DNA from: JAFASC01 sp036265935 | GTDB taxonomy: Bacteria > Pseudomonadota > Alphaproteobacteria > Rhizobiales > Beijerinckiaceae | Assembly (NCBI GenBank): GCA_036265935.1 | Contig: DATAOB010000011.1 | Coordinates: 14,641 to 78,640, forward strand | DNA: 64,000 bases | Direction: 5' to 3' | Shown here: positions 1 through 8,413 of the stretch, in pieces | Position numbering within the stretch: position 1 is the stretch's first letter | Layout of the letters: each line of letters begins with the position of its first letter | Position numbers and translations under genes: made by a program | The notes under the pieces: generated by a model | The model's input: the letters and a program-made list of their open reading frames with translations, nothing else | Told to the model about the DNA's origin: nothing | Database searches by the model: none

Positions 1-221
1 CGGCGCGCGATCGTCATGATCGCGCTCTCCTCGATTTCTCTTTGCAGCATATCCAGCCGAGGATCGCTGGCAACGACCCGGCGCGCCATCTCGACATCGA
101 GATCGGCGAGTGCATCCATCGCCTCGGACAGCATCTTTTCGGCTAGGCCACCCATCTCGGCGATGCGACGGCCAAGCGACTCGAGCTCCCGGTCGTAAGC
201 TTTGACGATATGTTCCGGCAT
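1..221 (-). CDS. phoU: PhoU, phosphate-signalling protein (5' part, runs off the window)
   Basis: Only the first 73 or so codons are present, starting MPEHIVKAYDRELESL and continuing with the helical GLAEKMLSEAMDAL stretch typical of the first PhoU repeat. PhoU is a cytoplasmic three-helix-bundle protein that links the Pst transporter to the PhoR kinase and keeps PhoR in phosphatase mode when phosphate is plentiful. It follows pstB by 26 bases as last visible gene of the operon; a response-regulator phoB would be expected further left but is outside the window. The ATG is preceded by a purine-rich GGAAGAAGGACA ribosome site. Confidence 0.93.
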   Translation of the reverse strand, partial: MPEHIVKAYDRELESLGRRIAEMGGLAEKMLSEAMDALADLDVEMARRVVASDPRLDMLQREIEESAIMTIAR

Positions 222-247
222 GAGCATTGTCCTTCTTCCGTCCCGGA

Positions 248-1054
248 TCAACCGAAGCGGCCGGTGATGTAATCCTGTGTCTGCTTCTTTTCAGGCGAGG
301 TAAAGACGCGGCGCGTCCGGTCGAACTCGATCAGCTCGCCGAGATACATGAAGGCCGTGTACTCCGAGACACGCGCCGCCTGCTGCATATTATGCGTGAC
401 GATGGCGATCGTGTATTGTTCGGAAAGATCGTCGATAAGCTCTTCGATTTTAGCGATCGAGATCGGGTCGAGTGCGGAGGCCGGCTCATCGAGCAGGATC
501 ACTTCCGGGTGGATCGCGACGGTGCGCGCAATGCAAAGCCGCTGTTGCTGCCCGCCCGACAGGCTGAGGCCGCTCGCATGGAGCTTGTCCTTCACCTCGT
601 TCCAGAGGGCGGCGCCCTCCAGGGCTGCTCTGACGCGATCGTCCATCTCGCTTTTGCTCACCCTCTCATAGAGCCTGATGCCGAATGCAATGTTCTCGTA
701 GATAGACATCGGGAACGGCGTCGGCTTCTGGAAAACCATGCCAATGCGCGAGCGTAGGAGATTGACGTCGATCTCCGGCGACAGGATGTTCTCGCCGTCA
801 AGCAGCACTTCGCCCTCGGCGCGCTGGTTCGGATAAAGATCGTACATGCGGTTCAAGACGCGAAGAAGCGTCGATTTTCCGCAACCGGAGGGCCCGATAA
901 ACGCGGTGACCTCGTTGCGGTAAAGCGGCAGCGAAATCGATTTGAGCGCGCGGGTTTGCCCGTAGAAAAAATCAAGTCCGCGGATCGATATTTTTTCCGG
1001 CACATCGCTTCTTACCGTTACGTGGGCGGCCGGCGCATCCATGACGAGACTCAT
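248..1054 (-). CDS. pstB: PstB, phosphate ABC transporter ATPase
   Basis: A 268-residue ATPase that powers high-affinity phosphate import. Walker A GPSGCGKST lies at residues 54-62, the ABC signature LSGGQQQR at 165-172 and Walker B VILLDEP at 185-191; the family-typical FQKPTPFPMSI follows the Q-loop. I chose the ATG at 1054 (MSLVMDAP) rather than the longer open frame to 1153, because the extra residues lie inside pstA and have no family character. The start overlaps the pstA stop by four bases (ATGA-type coupling), so PstA and PstB are probably made in step. Confidence 0.97.
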   Translation of the reverse strand: MSLVMDAPAAHVTVRSDVPEKISIRGLDFFYGQTRALKSISLPLYRNEVTAFIGPSGCGKSTLLRVLNRMYDLYPNQRAEGEVLLDGENILSPEIDVNLLRSRIGMVFQKPTPFPMSIYENIAFGIRLYERVSKSEMDDRVRAALEGAALWNEVKDKLHASGLSLSGGQQQRLCIARTVAIHPEVILLDEPASALDPISIAKIEELIDDLSEQYTIAIVTHNMQQAARVSEYTAFMYLGELIEFDRTRRVFTSPEKKQTQDYITGRFG

Positions 1055-1893
1055 TGCGGAACCCTTTGTCTTGCAAGTACGCGCGCCAGGATCGATAGCG
1101 CCAGGACAGCGAAGGTGATGATGAGCGCGCCGGTCCAGGCAAGTTGCTGCCAATCCTTGTAAGGACTGAGAGCAAACTGGAAGATCACGGCAGGCAGGCT
1201 CGCCATCGGCGCGTTGAGATCGGTGCTCCAGAACTGGTTGTTCAGCGCCGTGAAAAGCAGCGGCGCCGTCTCGCCGCTGATGCGTGCGACCGCCAGAAGC
1301 ACGCCGGTGATCAGCCCGGCGCGCGCCGCGCGATAAGCGATACGCGTGATCACGTATGAGCGCGGCAAGCCGAGAGCCGCGGCCGCTTCGCGCAAGGGTC
1401 CGGGAACGAGAAGCAGCATGTCTTCGGTCGTGCGCACCACGACCGGCACGACGATCACCGCCAGCGCCAAGGCGCCAGCAAGACCGGAGAAATGGCCCAT
1501 GCGCACGACCAGCACTTCGTAGATGAACAGACCGATAATGATCGAGGGCGCGCTGAGCAGGATATCGTTGATGAAGCGCACAACGGTCGTCAGCCGCGAG
1601 TAGCGGCCGTATTCAGCCATGTAGGTGCCGGCGAGCATGCCGAGCGGCGCGCCGATCGCTAACCCGAGCACCGTCATGATCAGGCTGCCCATGATCGCGT
1701 TGAGAAGTCCGCCGGAGGCGCCGGGCGGCGGCGTCATCTCGGTGAACACGGCCGGGGTAAATCCCCACAATCCATGCCAGAGCAGCGCGGCGAGGATCAG
1801 GACGAGGAATGCCAAGCCGAAGGCCGAGGCAGCCATGCACAGGCCCATCACGATCGTGTTGTTGCGGCGCCGCGTCCGATAGATCGACGCCAT
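1051..1893 (-). CDS. pstA: PstA, phosphate ABC transporter permease
   Basis: A 280-residue inner-membrane permease starting MASIYRTRRRNN. It has about six hydrophobic helices, and the cytoplasmic coupling loop carries the EAAAALGLPRSYVITRI stretch that docks on PstB. The frame is open far upstream, but those residues overlap pstC in another frame, so the ATG two bases after the pstC stop is the sensible start. It pairs with PstC to form the phosphate channel. Length is normal for the family. Confidence 0.96.
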   Translation of the reverse strand: MASIYRTRRRNNTIVMGLCMAASAFGLAFLVLILAALLWHGLWGFTPAVFTEMTPPPGASGGLLNAIMGSLIMTVLGLAIGAPLGMLAGTYMAEYGRYSRLTTVVRFINDILLSAPSIIIGLFIYEVLVVRMGHFSGLAGALALAVIVVPVVVRTTEDMLLLVPGPLREAAAALGLPRSYVITRIAYRAARAGLITGVLLAVARISGETAPLLFTALNNQFWSTDLNAPMASLPAVIFQFALSPYKDWQQLAWTGALIITFAVLALSILARVLARQRVPQ

Positions 1894-1895
1894 CG

Positions 1896-2960
1896 TCAGG
1901 CTCCATCTCTGCGCTGGACGCGCATCAGCATGAGCCGCGAGGCAGCAAGCACGATGAACGTGATGACAAAGAGGATGAGGCCGAGCTCGATCAGTGCGGA
2001 AGTGTAAACGTCGCCGACGGCTTCGGTGAATTCGTTGGCGATCGTCGCCGAGATCGTCGTCCCCGGCGCCAGCAGCGAGCCGGAAATCTTGTGCGCATTG
2101 CCGATGACAAAGGTCACCGCCATGGTTTCGCCGAGCGCGCGACCGAGACCGAGCATAATGCCGCCGATGACACCGAGGCGAGCATAGGGAATGACCACCT
2201 TGCGGACGACTTCCCACGTGGTGCAGCCAATTCCAAACGCCGCCTCCTTCAGCACCGGTGGAACCGTTTCGAAGACGTCGCGTGAAATTGCGGTGATGAA
2301 CGGCAGCACCATAATGGCGAGGATGAAGCTCGCGGTGAAAATTCCGATCCCGTAAGGCGGACCGGCAAACAGCGTCGACAGAACCGGTATGGGCCCGAAA
2401 ATCGCGATCAGTGCCGGCTCGACATATTGCTGAACGAACGGCGCGAGGACGAAGAGTCCCCAGATGCCATAGATGATCGAGGGAATGCCGGCCAGAAGCT
2501 CGATCGCGATGCCGATCGGGCGGCGCAGCGATGGCGGGCAGAGCTCGGTCAGAAAAATGGCGATGCCGATGCCGACCGGAATGGCGATGATCATCGCCAG
2601 CACCGACGTCACAAGAGTTCCGTAGACCGCCGCGAGCGCGCCGAACTTATCGGTGACAGGGTTCCACGACTGATTCGCCAGAAAGCTGAAGCCGAATTCT
2701 CGGATCGCCGGCAGCGATCCCAAAACGAGCGATAAAATCACACCGCCGAGAATAACAAGAACGGCGGCGGCCGAGCACAGCGTCAAAAGGCGGAAGCCGC
2801 TATCGCTGAGTTGCAGCCGTCGCAAAACCTTGCGGCGATCGCGCCCGGCGGCGGCTATTTCCGGCATGCTCACGAGAGCCGCGGCATCAGTCACAGCAAG
2901 GCCTCCATTTGCCTTCCCGGTGCTGCTCGTATCTGCCGACATTTGCACGCGCGGACTCAT
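1896..2960 (-). CDS. pstC: PstC, phosphate ABC transporter permease
   Basis: A 354-residue permease if translation begins at MSPRVQMSADTSS; an ATG six codons later (2942) is also possible and one at 3014 would give 372. The first 70 or so residues are a soluble leader, followed by about six membrane helices; the coupling loop with EAAFGIGCTTWEVVRKVV is visible in the second half. The leader makes it longer than the E. coli protein. It is separated from pstS by a strong GC stem-loop (2989-3010), which may lower its expression relative to the binding protein. Confidence 0.94.
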   Translation of the reverse strand: MSPRVQMSADTSSTGKANGGLAVTDAAALVSMPEIAAAGRDRRKVLRRLQLSDSGFRLLTLCSAAAVLVILGGVILSLVLGSLPAIREFGFSFLANQSWNPVTDKFGALAAVYGTLVTSVLAMIIAIPVGIGIAIFLTELCPPSLRRPIGIAIELLAGIPSIIYGIWGLFVLAPFVQQYVEPALIAIFGPIPVLSTLFAGPPYGIGIFTASFILAIMVLPFITAISRDVFETVPPVLKEAAFGIGCTTWEVVRKVVIPYARLGVIGGIMLGLGRALGETMAVTFVIGNAHKISGSLLAPGTTISATIANEFTEAVGDVYTSALIELGLILFVITFIVLAASRLMLMRVQRRDGA

Positions 2961-2988
2961 CTTGCGTTCGGGTGCTCCGGTCGGCAGC

Positions 2989-3010
2989 GGCGGGAGGACG
3001 GCCTCCCGCC
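2989..3010 (-). promoter_or_regulatory. Intercistronic stem-loop between pstS and pstC
   Basis: A perfect 9-bp GC-rich stem (2989-2997 pairs with 3002-3010) with a four-base loop sits just after the pstS stop. There is no T-run, so it is not a classical terminator. Such hairpins after binding-protein genes commonly protect the upstream message or partly attenuate the rest of the operon; that role is inferred. Confidence 0.7.
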
Positions 3011-3023
3011 ACATACGCGTTGC

Positions 3024-4064
3024 CTACATCAGCGGCTTGCCGCTCGCATCCTTGATGTCGCTCGACCATTCTTTCTTGATCAGGCTCACAACATCCGGCG
3101 GCATCGGCACATAATCGAGTTCCTCAGCCATCTTGCCACCCTTGGTATAAGCCCACTCGAAGAATTTGAGCGCCTCCTTGGCGGCAGCCGGATCCTGCGG
3201 CTGCTTCGGGAAAAGAATAAACGTTGCTCCCGCAATCGGCCAGCTTTGCGCCCCTGGCTGATCCGTCAGGATAACGTAAAAGCCTTCAGCCTTCGCCCAA
3301 TCTGCGTTGGCCGCGGCGAACTGGAAACTCGCCGCATCGGGAGAGACCGGCTTTCCATCCTTGTTGATGACGTTCGTGTACGTCATTTTGTTTTGCTTGA
3401 CGTAGGCATACTCGACGTAGCCGATGGCGCCCTTGGTATTGGCGACGTTGTTGGCGACACCTTCATTGCCTTTCGCGCCAATGCCGACGGGCCATTCCAC
3501 CGATGTGTTCGCGCCGACTTTGGATTTCCACTCCGAGCTGACCTTCGAGAGGTAGTCGGTCCAGATGAACGTCGTGCCGGAACCGTCGGAACGGTGCACG
3601 ACGACGATCGCTTGCGACGGAAGCTTGGCGTTCGGATTCAGCTTTTTGATTGCGGGATCGTCCCAGGTTTTGATTTCGCCGAGATAAATCTTCGCAAGGG
3701 CTGCGCCATCGAGGACGAGTTCGCCGGGTTTGATACCATCCAGATTGGCGACGGGAACGTCGCCTCCGATCACCGTCGGGAACTGAATGAGGTTGGCGGC
3801 TTTGAGGTCCTTGGGCTCGAGCGGCATATCGGAAGCCCCGAACGTCACGGTCTTGGCCTTGATCTGCTTGATGCCGCCGCCGGAGCCGATCGACTGATAA
3901 TTGAGGCCGTTGCCGGTCTCCTTTTTGTAGGCGTCCGCCCATTTCGCGTAGATCGGACAGGGGAAGGTCGCGCCGGCGCCGGATATATCGGCCGCGCGCA
4001 CGCTGGCACTGACGCCAGTGGCGACAGCCGCCACAAGCGCAGCGCGGAGAATTGTCTTCATCAT
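3024..4064 (-). CDS. pstS: PstS, periplasmic phosphate-binding protein
   Basis: A 346-residue secreted protein that captures phosphate for the PstCAB importer. It has a signal peptide (MMKTILRAALVAAVATG, likely cut after SVRA) and the family motifs ISGAGATFP, GSGGGIKQIKAKTVTFG and HRSDGSGTTFIWTDYL. The start may be the first or the second of two adjacent ATGs (4064 or 4061). The usual aromatic or alanine after GATFP is a cysteine here, a minor oddity. First gene of the pst part of the operon, 100 bases downstream of a Pho box. Confidence 0.97.
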   Translation of the reverse strand: MMKTILRAALVAAVATGVSASVRAADISGAGATFPCPIYAKWADAYKKETGNGLNYQSIGSGGGIKQIKAKTVTFGASDMPLEPKDLKAANLIQFPTVIGGDVPVANLDGIKPGELVLDGAALAKIYLGEIKTWDDPAIKKLNPNAKLPSQAIVVVHRSDGSGTTFIWTDYLSKVSSEWKSKVGANTSVEWPVGIGAKGNEGVANNVANTKGAIGYVEYAYVKQNKMTYTNVINKDGKPVSPDAASFQFAAANADWAKAEGFYVILTDQPGAQSWPIAGATFILFPKQPQDPAAAKEALKFFEWAYTKGGKMAEELDYVPMPPDVVSLIKKEWSSDIKDASGKPLM

Positions 4065-4154
4065 GAAGCCTCTCGGGAGTGGGATGTTTGTGTCGGAAGC
4101 CGTCCGTAGGAGGGTGGCGGCAACGGCAACTTATTGCTGGCCGACGAGGCTTTT

Positions 4155-4183
4155 ACGACACGCACATGACACTTGATTGACAG
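4155..4183 (-). promoter_or_regulatory. Pho box with three 11-bp-phased PhoB half-sites
   Basis: Read on the minus strand: CTGTCAA, four bases, GTGTCAT, four bases, GTGTCGT. The 7-bp repeats recur every 11 bp, matching the known PhoB direct-repeat site with one additional half-site. It lies about 90 bases upstream of the pstS start, in the gap after phoR, so the pst genes should be induced by phosphorylated PhoB on phosphate starvation. The matching -10 element was not clear. Confidence 0.88.
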
Positions 4184-4202
4184 CATAAGCTTCGGGAAAG
4201 GC

Positions 4203-5252
4203 TCAGGATTCGCGACCCCGATCTTCGCTCAACGGCAGGATCGCCGAAAACGTCGCACCTTGGCCGGAGCCTGACTCGATCGTTAGCCGGCCGCGGTGGC
4301 GCGCCAGGATGTGCTTGACGATGGCGAGTCCGAGCCCGGTGCTGCCTTTGGCACGGCTCTCGCCCGCATCGACGCGATAGAACCGTTCGGTCAGGCGCGG
4401 CAGATGTTCCGGCGGGATTCCGGGTCCGTGATCGCGCACGATCAGGATTGCATCGCGGTCGCGCGGACTGACGGTGACTTCCACGGGCTTGTCCGACGCG
4501 CCATACTTGATCGCATTCTCGATCAGGTTTTCGGCAACGCGCACGAGCTCGTCGCGGTCGCCGCGGACGAGGACGGGCTCCTCAGCCTGAAGCACGACTT
4601 GCGTTCCGTTCTCGTCGGCCATCGGCGCGAGCGTATCCACAACATGCCCGGCGATCGAAGAGAGATCGACGATCGATGTCGGCTGCAAATGCGAGCTTTG
4701 CTCGATGCGCGACAGGGAGAGGAGATCGTCGACAAGCCGCGACATGCGGCGCGCCTGATCGCCAATGATCGTGAGAAAACGATCCTGCGCCACGGCATCG
4801 TTGCGAGCCGGACCTTGCAAGGTTTCGACAAAGCCCAAAATCGAGGTCAAGGGTGTGCGCAGCTCGTGGCTGACATTGGCGACAAAATCGACGCGCATGC
4901 GCTCGACGCGGCGGATTTCGCTCAAGTCGCGCAGTGTCAGCATCACCATGCGCGGCAGGTCGGCGACGTCGATCGGCGCGATATAGACGTCGAACAGGCG
5001 CTCGACCGGCACGCGTTCGAGCCACTGCACCTTCTGCGGCTTGCGCGCGGCAAAGGCGCGCGTGATCGCGTCGAGAATGTCGGGCGAGCGCAGACCGCGC
5101 ACCAGGAGCTCGCCCGGCCGTAGCGGGGCGAGCAGCGACGAGACGGCGGGGTTGGCGGCGATCAGCCGGAAATCGCTGCCGACGATGAGCGCGGCCTCCG
5201 GCACCGCCCGAAGCAGCGCCTCGACGAGTTCGTTTGGCAGCTGGTCGGCCAT
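4203..5252 (-). CDS. phoR: PhoR-type histidine kinase without membrane segments
   Basis: A 349-residue sensor kinase. A PAS-like domain occupies roughly residues 10-110, the HisKA box FVANVSHELRTPL places the phospho-acceptor at His129, and the HATPase part shows ENLIENAIKYG, DHGPGIP and GLGLAIVKHI. Known PhoR proteins phosphorylate PhoB when PstSCAB signals low phosphate; position upstream of pstS supports that. No membrane helix is present even if the frame is extended to 5366, so this is a soluble or peripherally attached form. Start chosen at MADQLPNEL; it is divergent from htpG with a 146-base gap. Confidence 0.88.
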   Translation of the reverse strand: MADQLPNELVEALLRAVPEAALIVGSDFRLIAANPAVSSLLAPLRPGELLVRGLRSPDILDAITRAFAARKPQKVQWLERVPVERLFDVYIAPIDVADLPRMVMLTLRDLSEIRRVERMRVDFVANVSHELRTPLTSILGFVETLQGPARNDAVAQDRFLTIIGDQARRMSRLVDDLLSLSRIEQSSHLQPTSIVDLSSIAGHVVDTLAPMADENGTQVVLQAEEPVLVRGDRDELVRVAENLIENAIKYGASDKPVEVTVSPRDRDAILIVRDHGPGIPPEHLPRLTERFYRVDAGESRAKGSTGLGLAIVKHILARHRGRLTIESGSGQGATFSAILPLSEDRGRES

Positions 5253-5398
5253 CCCCCAGGGCGCTCCCTCGCCGGGCTCAAGAACGCGATCCGGAGAGGG
5301 CCAGACCCGCCAAGTCCGGCGCTCAAGTCTTGCATCCCCGCCGCCGGATGGCGATATCGGCGCCATCGGACCTATCGATTGCCAGAGGAGAGGACAAG

Positions 5399-7366
5399 GT
5401 GGACGCGAACGTCGAAGCTGCCAAACCGGAGACGCAAACCGAGGGCCAGCCGCGCCAACCCGAAAACCACGAATTCCAGGCCGACGTTTCCCGGCTTCTG
5501 CACCTCATGGTGCATTCGGTCTATTCCGACCGCGACATTTTCCTGCGCGAGCTGATCTCGAACGGCGCCGACGCCTGCGAGAAGCTCCGCCACGAGGCGC
5601 TGACCAATCCGGAGCTGACGGGCGACGCGCCGGCGTTCGAGATCACCATCGCCCTCGACAAGGACAACAAGCAGCTCACCGTGGAGGACAACGGCATCGG
5701 CATGTCGCATGAGGAACTGCCGGTCGCGCTCGGCACGATCGCCAGCTCCGGCACGCGCGCCTTCCTGGAGAAGCTCGGCGGCGAGGAGAAGTCCGCGATC
5801 GCAGCCGATCTCATCGGTCAGTTCGGCATCGGCTTCTATTCGGTGTTCATGGTCGCCGACAAAGTAGAGGTCGACACGCGCCGCGCCGGCAACGACGAGG
5901 CCTGGCGCTGGACCTCCGACGGCAAGGGCACCTATGCGCTGGCGCCGCTCCCCCTCGACGAAGCGCCGGCGCGCGGCACGCGCGTGCGCCTGCATCTGAT
6001 GGAGAGCGCCGCCGACTATCTGCAGCCGTGGAAGATCGAGAGCATCGTGCGCGAATATTCGAGCGGCATCGCCGTGCCGATCGCGCTTGTGGAAGTGCCG
6101 CAAAACGACGGCAAGGACACAGAGGACAAAGCGGAAAACAAAGAGCCGAAGCGCCTCAGCGAAGGCAGCGCGCTCTGGGCGCGCCCGAAGGATAAGATCG
6201 AGGCAAGCGAATACACCGAATTCTACCGCTCGCTCGCCGGCCAGTTCGACGAGCCGCTGGCAACCATCCATTGGCGCGCCGAAGGCCGGCACGAATATAC
6301 CGTGCTTGCCTTCATTCCCGGCTCGCGGCCGCTCGATCTGTTCGATCCCGCGCGTAAGGGCCGCAACAAGCTCTATGTCCGCCGCGTGCTCATCTCGCGC
6401 GACACCGACCTTCTGCCGGGCTGGCTGCGTTTCGTGCGGCTTGTCGTCGATTCCGCCGACCTGCCGCTCAACGTCTCGCGCGAGATGGTGCAGAAGAGCC
6501 CGGTCTTCGGCGCCATCGGCAAGGCGGTGACGAACCGCATCCTGCAGGAGATCACAAAACTCGCGGAGAAAGAGCCGGAGAAATTCGCCAAGCTTTGGGA
6601 GAATTTTGGCGCCGTTCTCAAGGAAGGCTTGTACGAAGATCCCGAGCGCCGCGATCAGCTGTTCGAGATCGCGCGCTTTGCGACATCGACGGAGCCCGAG
6701 GGCAAGCGCACGCTGAAAGACTATGTCGCGGCGCTCCGCCCAAACCAGACCGCCATCTATTATCTCACCGGCGAGGACGCGAAGCGCCTTGCCTCGAGCC
6801 CGCAGCTCGAAGGTTTTCGCGCCCGCGGCCTCGAAGTGCTGCTTTTGTCAGACCCCGTCGACACGTTCTGGGTCTCGACCGCAATCGGCTATGACGGCAA
6901 GCCGTTCAAGTCGGTAACGCAGGGCGCGGCGGACATTTCGTCCATTCCGCTCGCCGAAGGTGAGGTCGCGCCGGCTTCGGGCGATGTCAAAGCCGAAGTC
7001 GCGACATTGCTTGCGCTGATGAAGCAGACGATCGGTGAGGTCGAAGATGTGCGCGCCTCCGAGCGCCTCTCCGACAGCCCGGTTTGCCTGATCGCGCCGG
7101 AGCATGGCCCCGATCGCCGGCTCGCGCGCATTCTTGCCGAGCATGGGCGGCTCGGTGACATGCCGAAGCCGGTGCTCGAAGTCAATCCGCGCCATGCGCT
7201 GATCGAATCGCTTGCGCGTCACATCAATGATTCCGACAAGACCTGGCTCGAAGACACTTTTTGGCTGCTTTATGAGATGGCGCGTGTCAGCGACGGCGAG
7301 AGCCCGTCCGATCCCGCCGGATTTGCCGGCCGTCTGACGCGCGCGCTGACGAAGCTTGCGGCATGA
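5399..7366 (+). CDS. htpG: HtpG, Hsp90-family chaperone
   Basis: A 655-residue cytoplasmic Hsp90 that folds and protects client proteins under stress. The N-terminal GHKL ATPase shows the family motifs ELISNGADACEKLR, DNGIGM and GQFGIGFYSVFM; the middle domain contains NVSREMVQKSPV. I chose the GTG at 5399, since it follows a strong AGGAGAGGA site at the right distance and gives the usual short lead-in to HEFQADVSRLLHLMVHS. An ATG at 5348 would add 17 residues and has no ribosome site. Its last 65 or so bases recur in degenerate form at 8349-8413. Confidence 0.97.
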   Translation: MDANVEAAKPETQTEGQPRQPENHEFQADVSRLLHLMVHSVYSDRDIFLRELISNGADACEKLRHEALTNPELTGDAPAFEITIALDKDNKQLTVEDNGIGMSHEELPVALGTIASSGTRAFLEKLGGEEKSAIAADLIGQFGIGFYSVFMVADKVEVDTRRAGNDEAWRWTSDGKGTYALAPLPLDEAPARGTRVRLHLMESAADYLQPWKIESIVREYSSGIAVPIALVEVPQNDGKDTEDKAENKEPKRLSEGSALWARPKDKIEASEYTEFYRSLAGQFDEPLATIHWRAEGRHEYTVLAFIPGSRPLDLFDPARKGRNKLYVRRVLISRDTDLLPGWLRFVRLVVDSADLPLNVSREMVQKSPVFGAIGKAVTNRILQEITKLAEKEPEKFAKLWENFGAVLKEGLYEDPERRDQLFEIARFATSTEPEGKRTLKDYVAALRPNQTAIYYLTGEDAKRLASSPQLEGFRARGLEVLLLSDPVDTFWVSTAIGYDGKPFKSVTQGAADISSIPLAEGEVAPASGDVKAEVATLLALMKQTIGEVEDVRASERLSDSPVCLIAPEHGPDRRLARILAEHGRLGDMPKPVLEVNPRHALIESLARHINDSDKTWLEDTFWLLYEMARVSDGESPSDPAGFAGRLTRALTKLAA

Positions 7367-7420
7367 GGTAAACCTAAGCCTACGCGTTCGCGCTGCCGCA
7401 GAGCAGACCCCGGGGAAGCC

Positions 7421-8290
7421 ATGGCCAAATTCGTCATCGAGCCGCACTTCCGGCTGCAGGAATGGGTCGCCCACGAGAAAGGCTACTTCGCCGGCGAGGG
7501 TCTCGACTACGAATTCCGCGAGCTGATCAGGTCGACCGGCGGCCAGCATCACGCCAAGGCCAATGCCGGCGCCTTTCAGAGCATCGAGAAAGGCCGCGAA
7601 GCGGACGTGAGTTGCGCCTGCCACTGGACCGTCAATGTCGCGGCATCGCGCGGACACGCGAAGCTCTATGCCGACGTTTATTCCGTGGCGCCGTCCGGCA
7701 TCTTTGTCCCGCCTGACTCACCGGTGCAGTCGCCGGCCGATCTCGCGGATGTGCCGATCTCCGTCGGCTATCAATCGGGCAGCCATTATTCGACGATTCA
7801 GGCGCTCGAACAGTACATGCCGCTTGATCGCATAAACTTATCCTTCAAGGAGGGAATGCTGTTTGCGCGCATGGAGCTTCTGCTCGACAGGAAGGTCCCG
7901 GCGGCGACGCTTTTCAGCGGCCCTTATTATTTCGCCGAGCAGCTTGGGTTCCGCAAGATCATCGACAACACGTTCATGATCGCTGCGATGCTGAACGGCA
8001 ATCCGGAACCGGAGGACGTGCGCAAGTATTTTCGTGCGCTGAAGCAGGCGCAACGCGACATCGACCTTCGCCCGGAGCTCTACACGCACTATTACACGCG
8101 CGAGTTTCCCGAGCGATTCCACGAAAGAATGGACACGCGGCGCTGGGGTCCTGGCGAGCGTATCGTTTTCGAAAGCTATACGAAGGCAGCGTTCGAGGAA
8201 GCGTTCGAGTGGATCGGCTCGCACGGGATTTTCGAGACTGGAAAAATGGGCTCCGGCGAGTACGAAAGCGCGATCGTCTCGCTGGTTTAG
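7421..8290 (+). CDS. NMT1/SsuA-like substrate-binding-fold protein lacking a signal peptide
   Basis: A 289-residue protein resembling periplasmic solute-binding proteins of the nitrate/sulfonate/HMP-precursor group: the early LQEWVAHEKGYFAGEGLDYEFRE-type stretch, a PADLADVPISVGYQSGSH middle and a helical C-terminus. It starts directly with MAKFVIEPHF, so no export signal is visible and no permease or ATPase gene is nearby. It may be a cytoplasmic ligand-binding protein or enzyme; the true substrate is unknown. It follows htpG by 54 bases, and is bracketed by the real htpG 3' end and a second partial copy of it, which suggests it arrived as a cassette. Confidence 0.7.
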   Translation: MAKFVIEPHFRLQEWVAHEKGYFAGEGLDYEFRELIRSTGGQHHAKANAGAFQSIEKGREADVSCACHWTVNVAASRGHAKLYADVYSVAPSGIFVPPDSPVQSPADLADVPISVGYQSGSHYSTIQALEQYMPLDRINLSFKEGMLFARMELLLDRKVPAATLFSGPYYFAEQLGFRKIIDNTFMIAAMLNGNPEPEDVRKYFRALKQAQRDIDLRPELYTHYYTREFPERFHERMDTRRWGPGERIVFESYTKAAFEEAFEWIGSHGIFETGKMGSGEYESAIVSLV

Positions 8291-8348
8291 GCGCGTCCCA
8301 CTTGAGGGGCCGCCGGGATGCCGTTTCGGCTGCCCTACGACGGCGTGC

Positions 8349-8413
8349 GTCGGCGACGGCGAGAGCCCGTCCGATCCCGCCGGGTTCGCGAGCCGCCTGA
8401 GCTGCGCGCTCAC
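8349..8413 (+). repeat. Degenerate second copy of the htpG 3' end
   Basis: Aligned without gaps to 7286-7350, 55 of 65 bases agree, including a run of 31 identical bases. It encodes GDGESPSDPAGF in one frame, as htpG does. Weaker similarity may extend some 30 bases upstream. It forms a direct repeat around the gene at 7421-8290 and ends where a truncated unrelated gene begins. Confidence 0.85.

Noticed and set aside
2811..4109. A 432-codon plus-strand open frame opposite pstS
   Set aside because: PstS is unmistakable on the minus strand; the plus frame is its mirror.
5330..5365. Possible heat-shock promoter before htpG (CTTGCA and GATATC)
   Set aside because: Too weak a match to the alphaproteobacterial sigma-32 pattern to call.
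5348..5398. Upstream ATG start for htpG
   Set aside because: No ribosome site, whereas the GTG at 5399 has a strong AGGAGAGGA site; kept only as an alternative.
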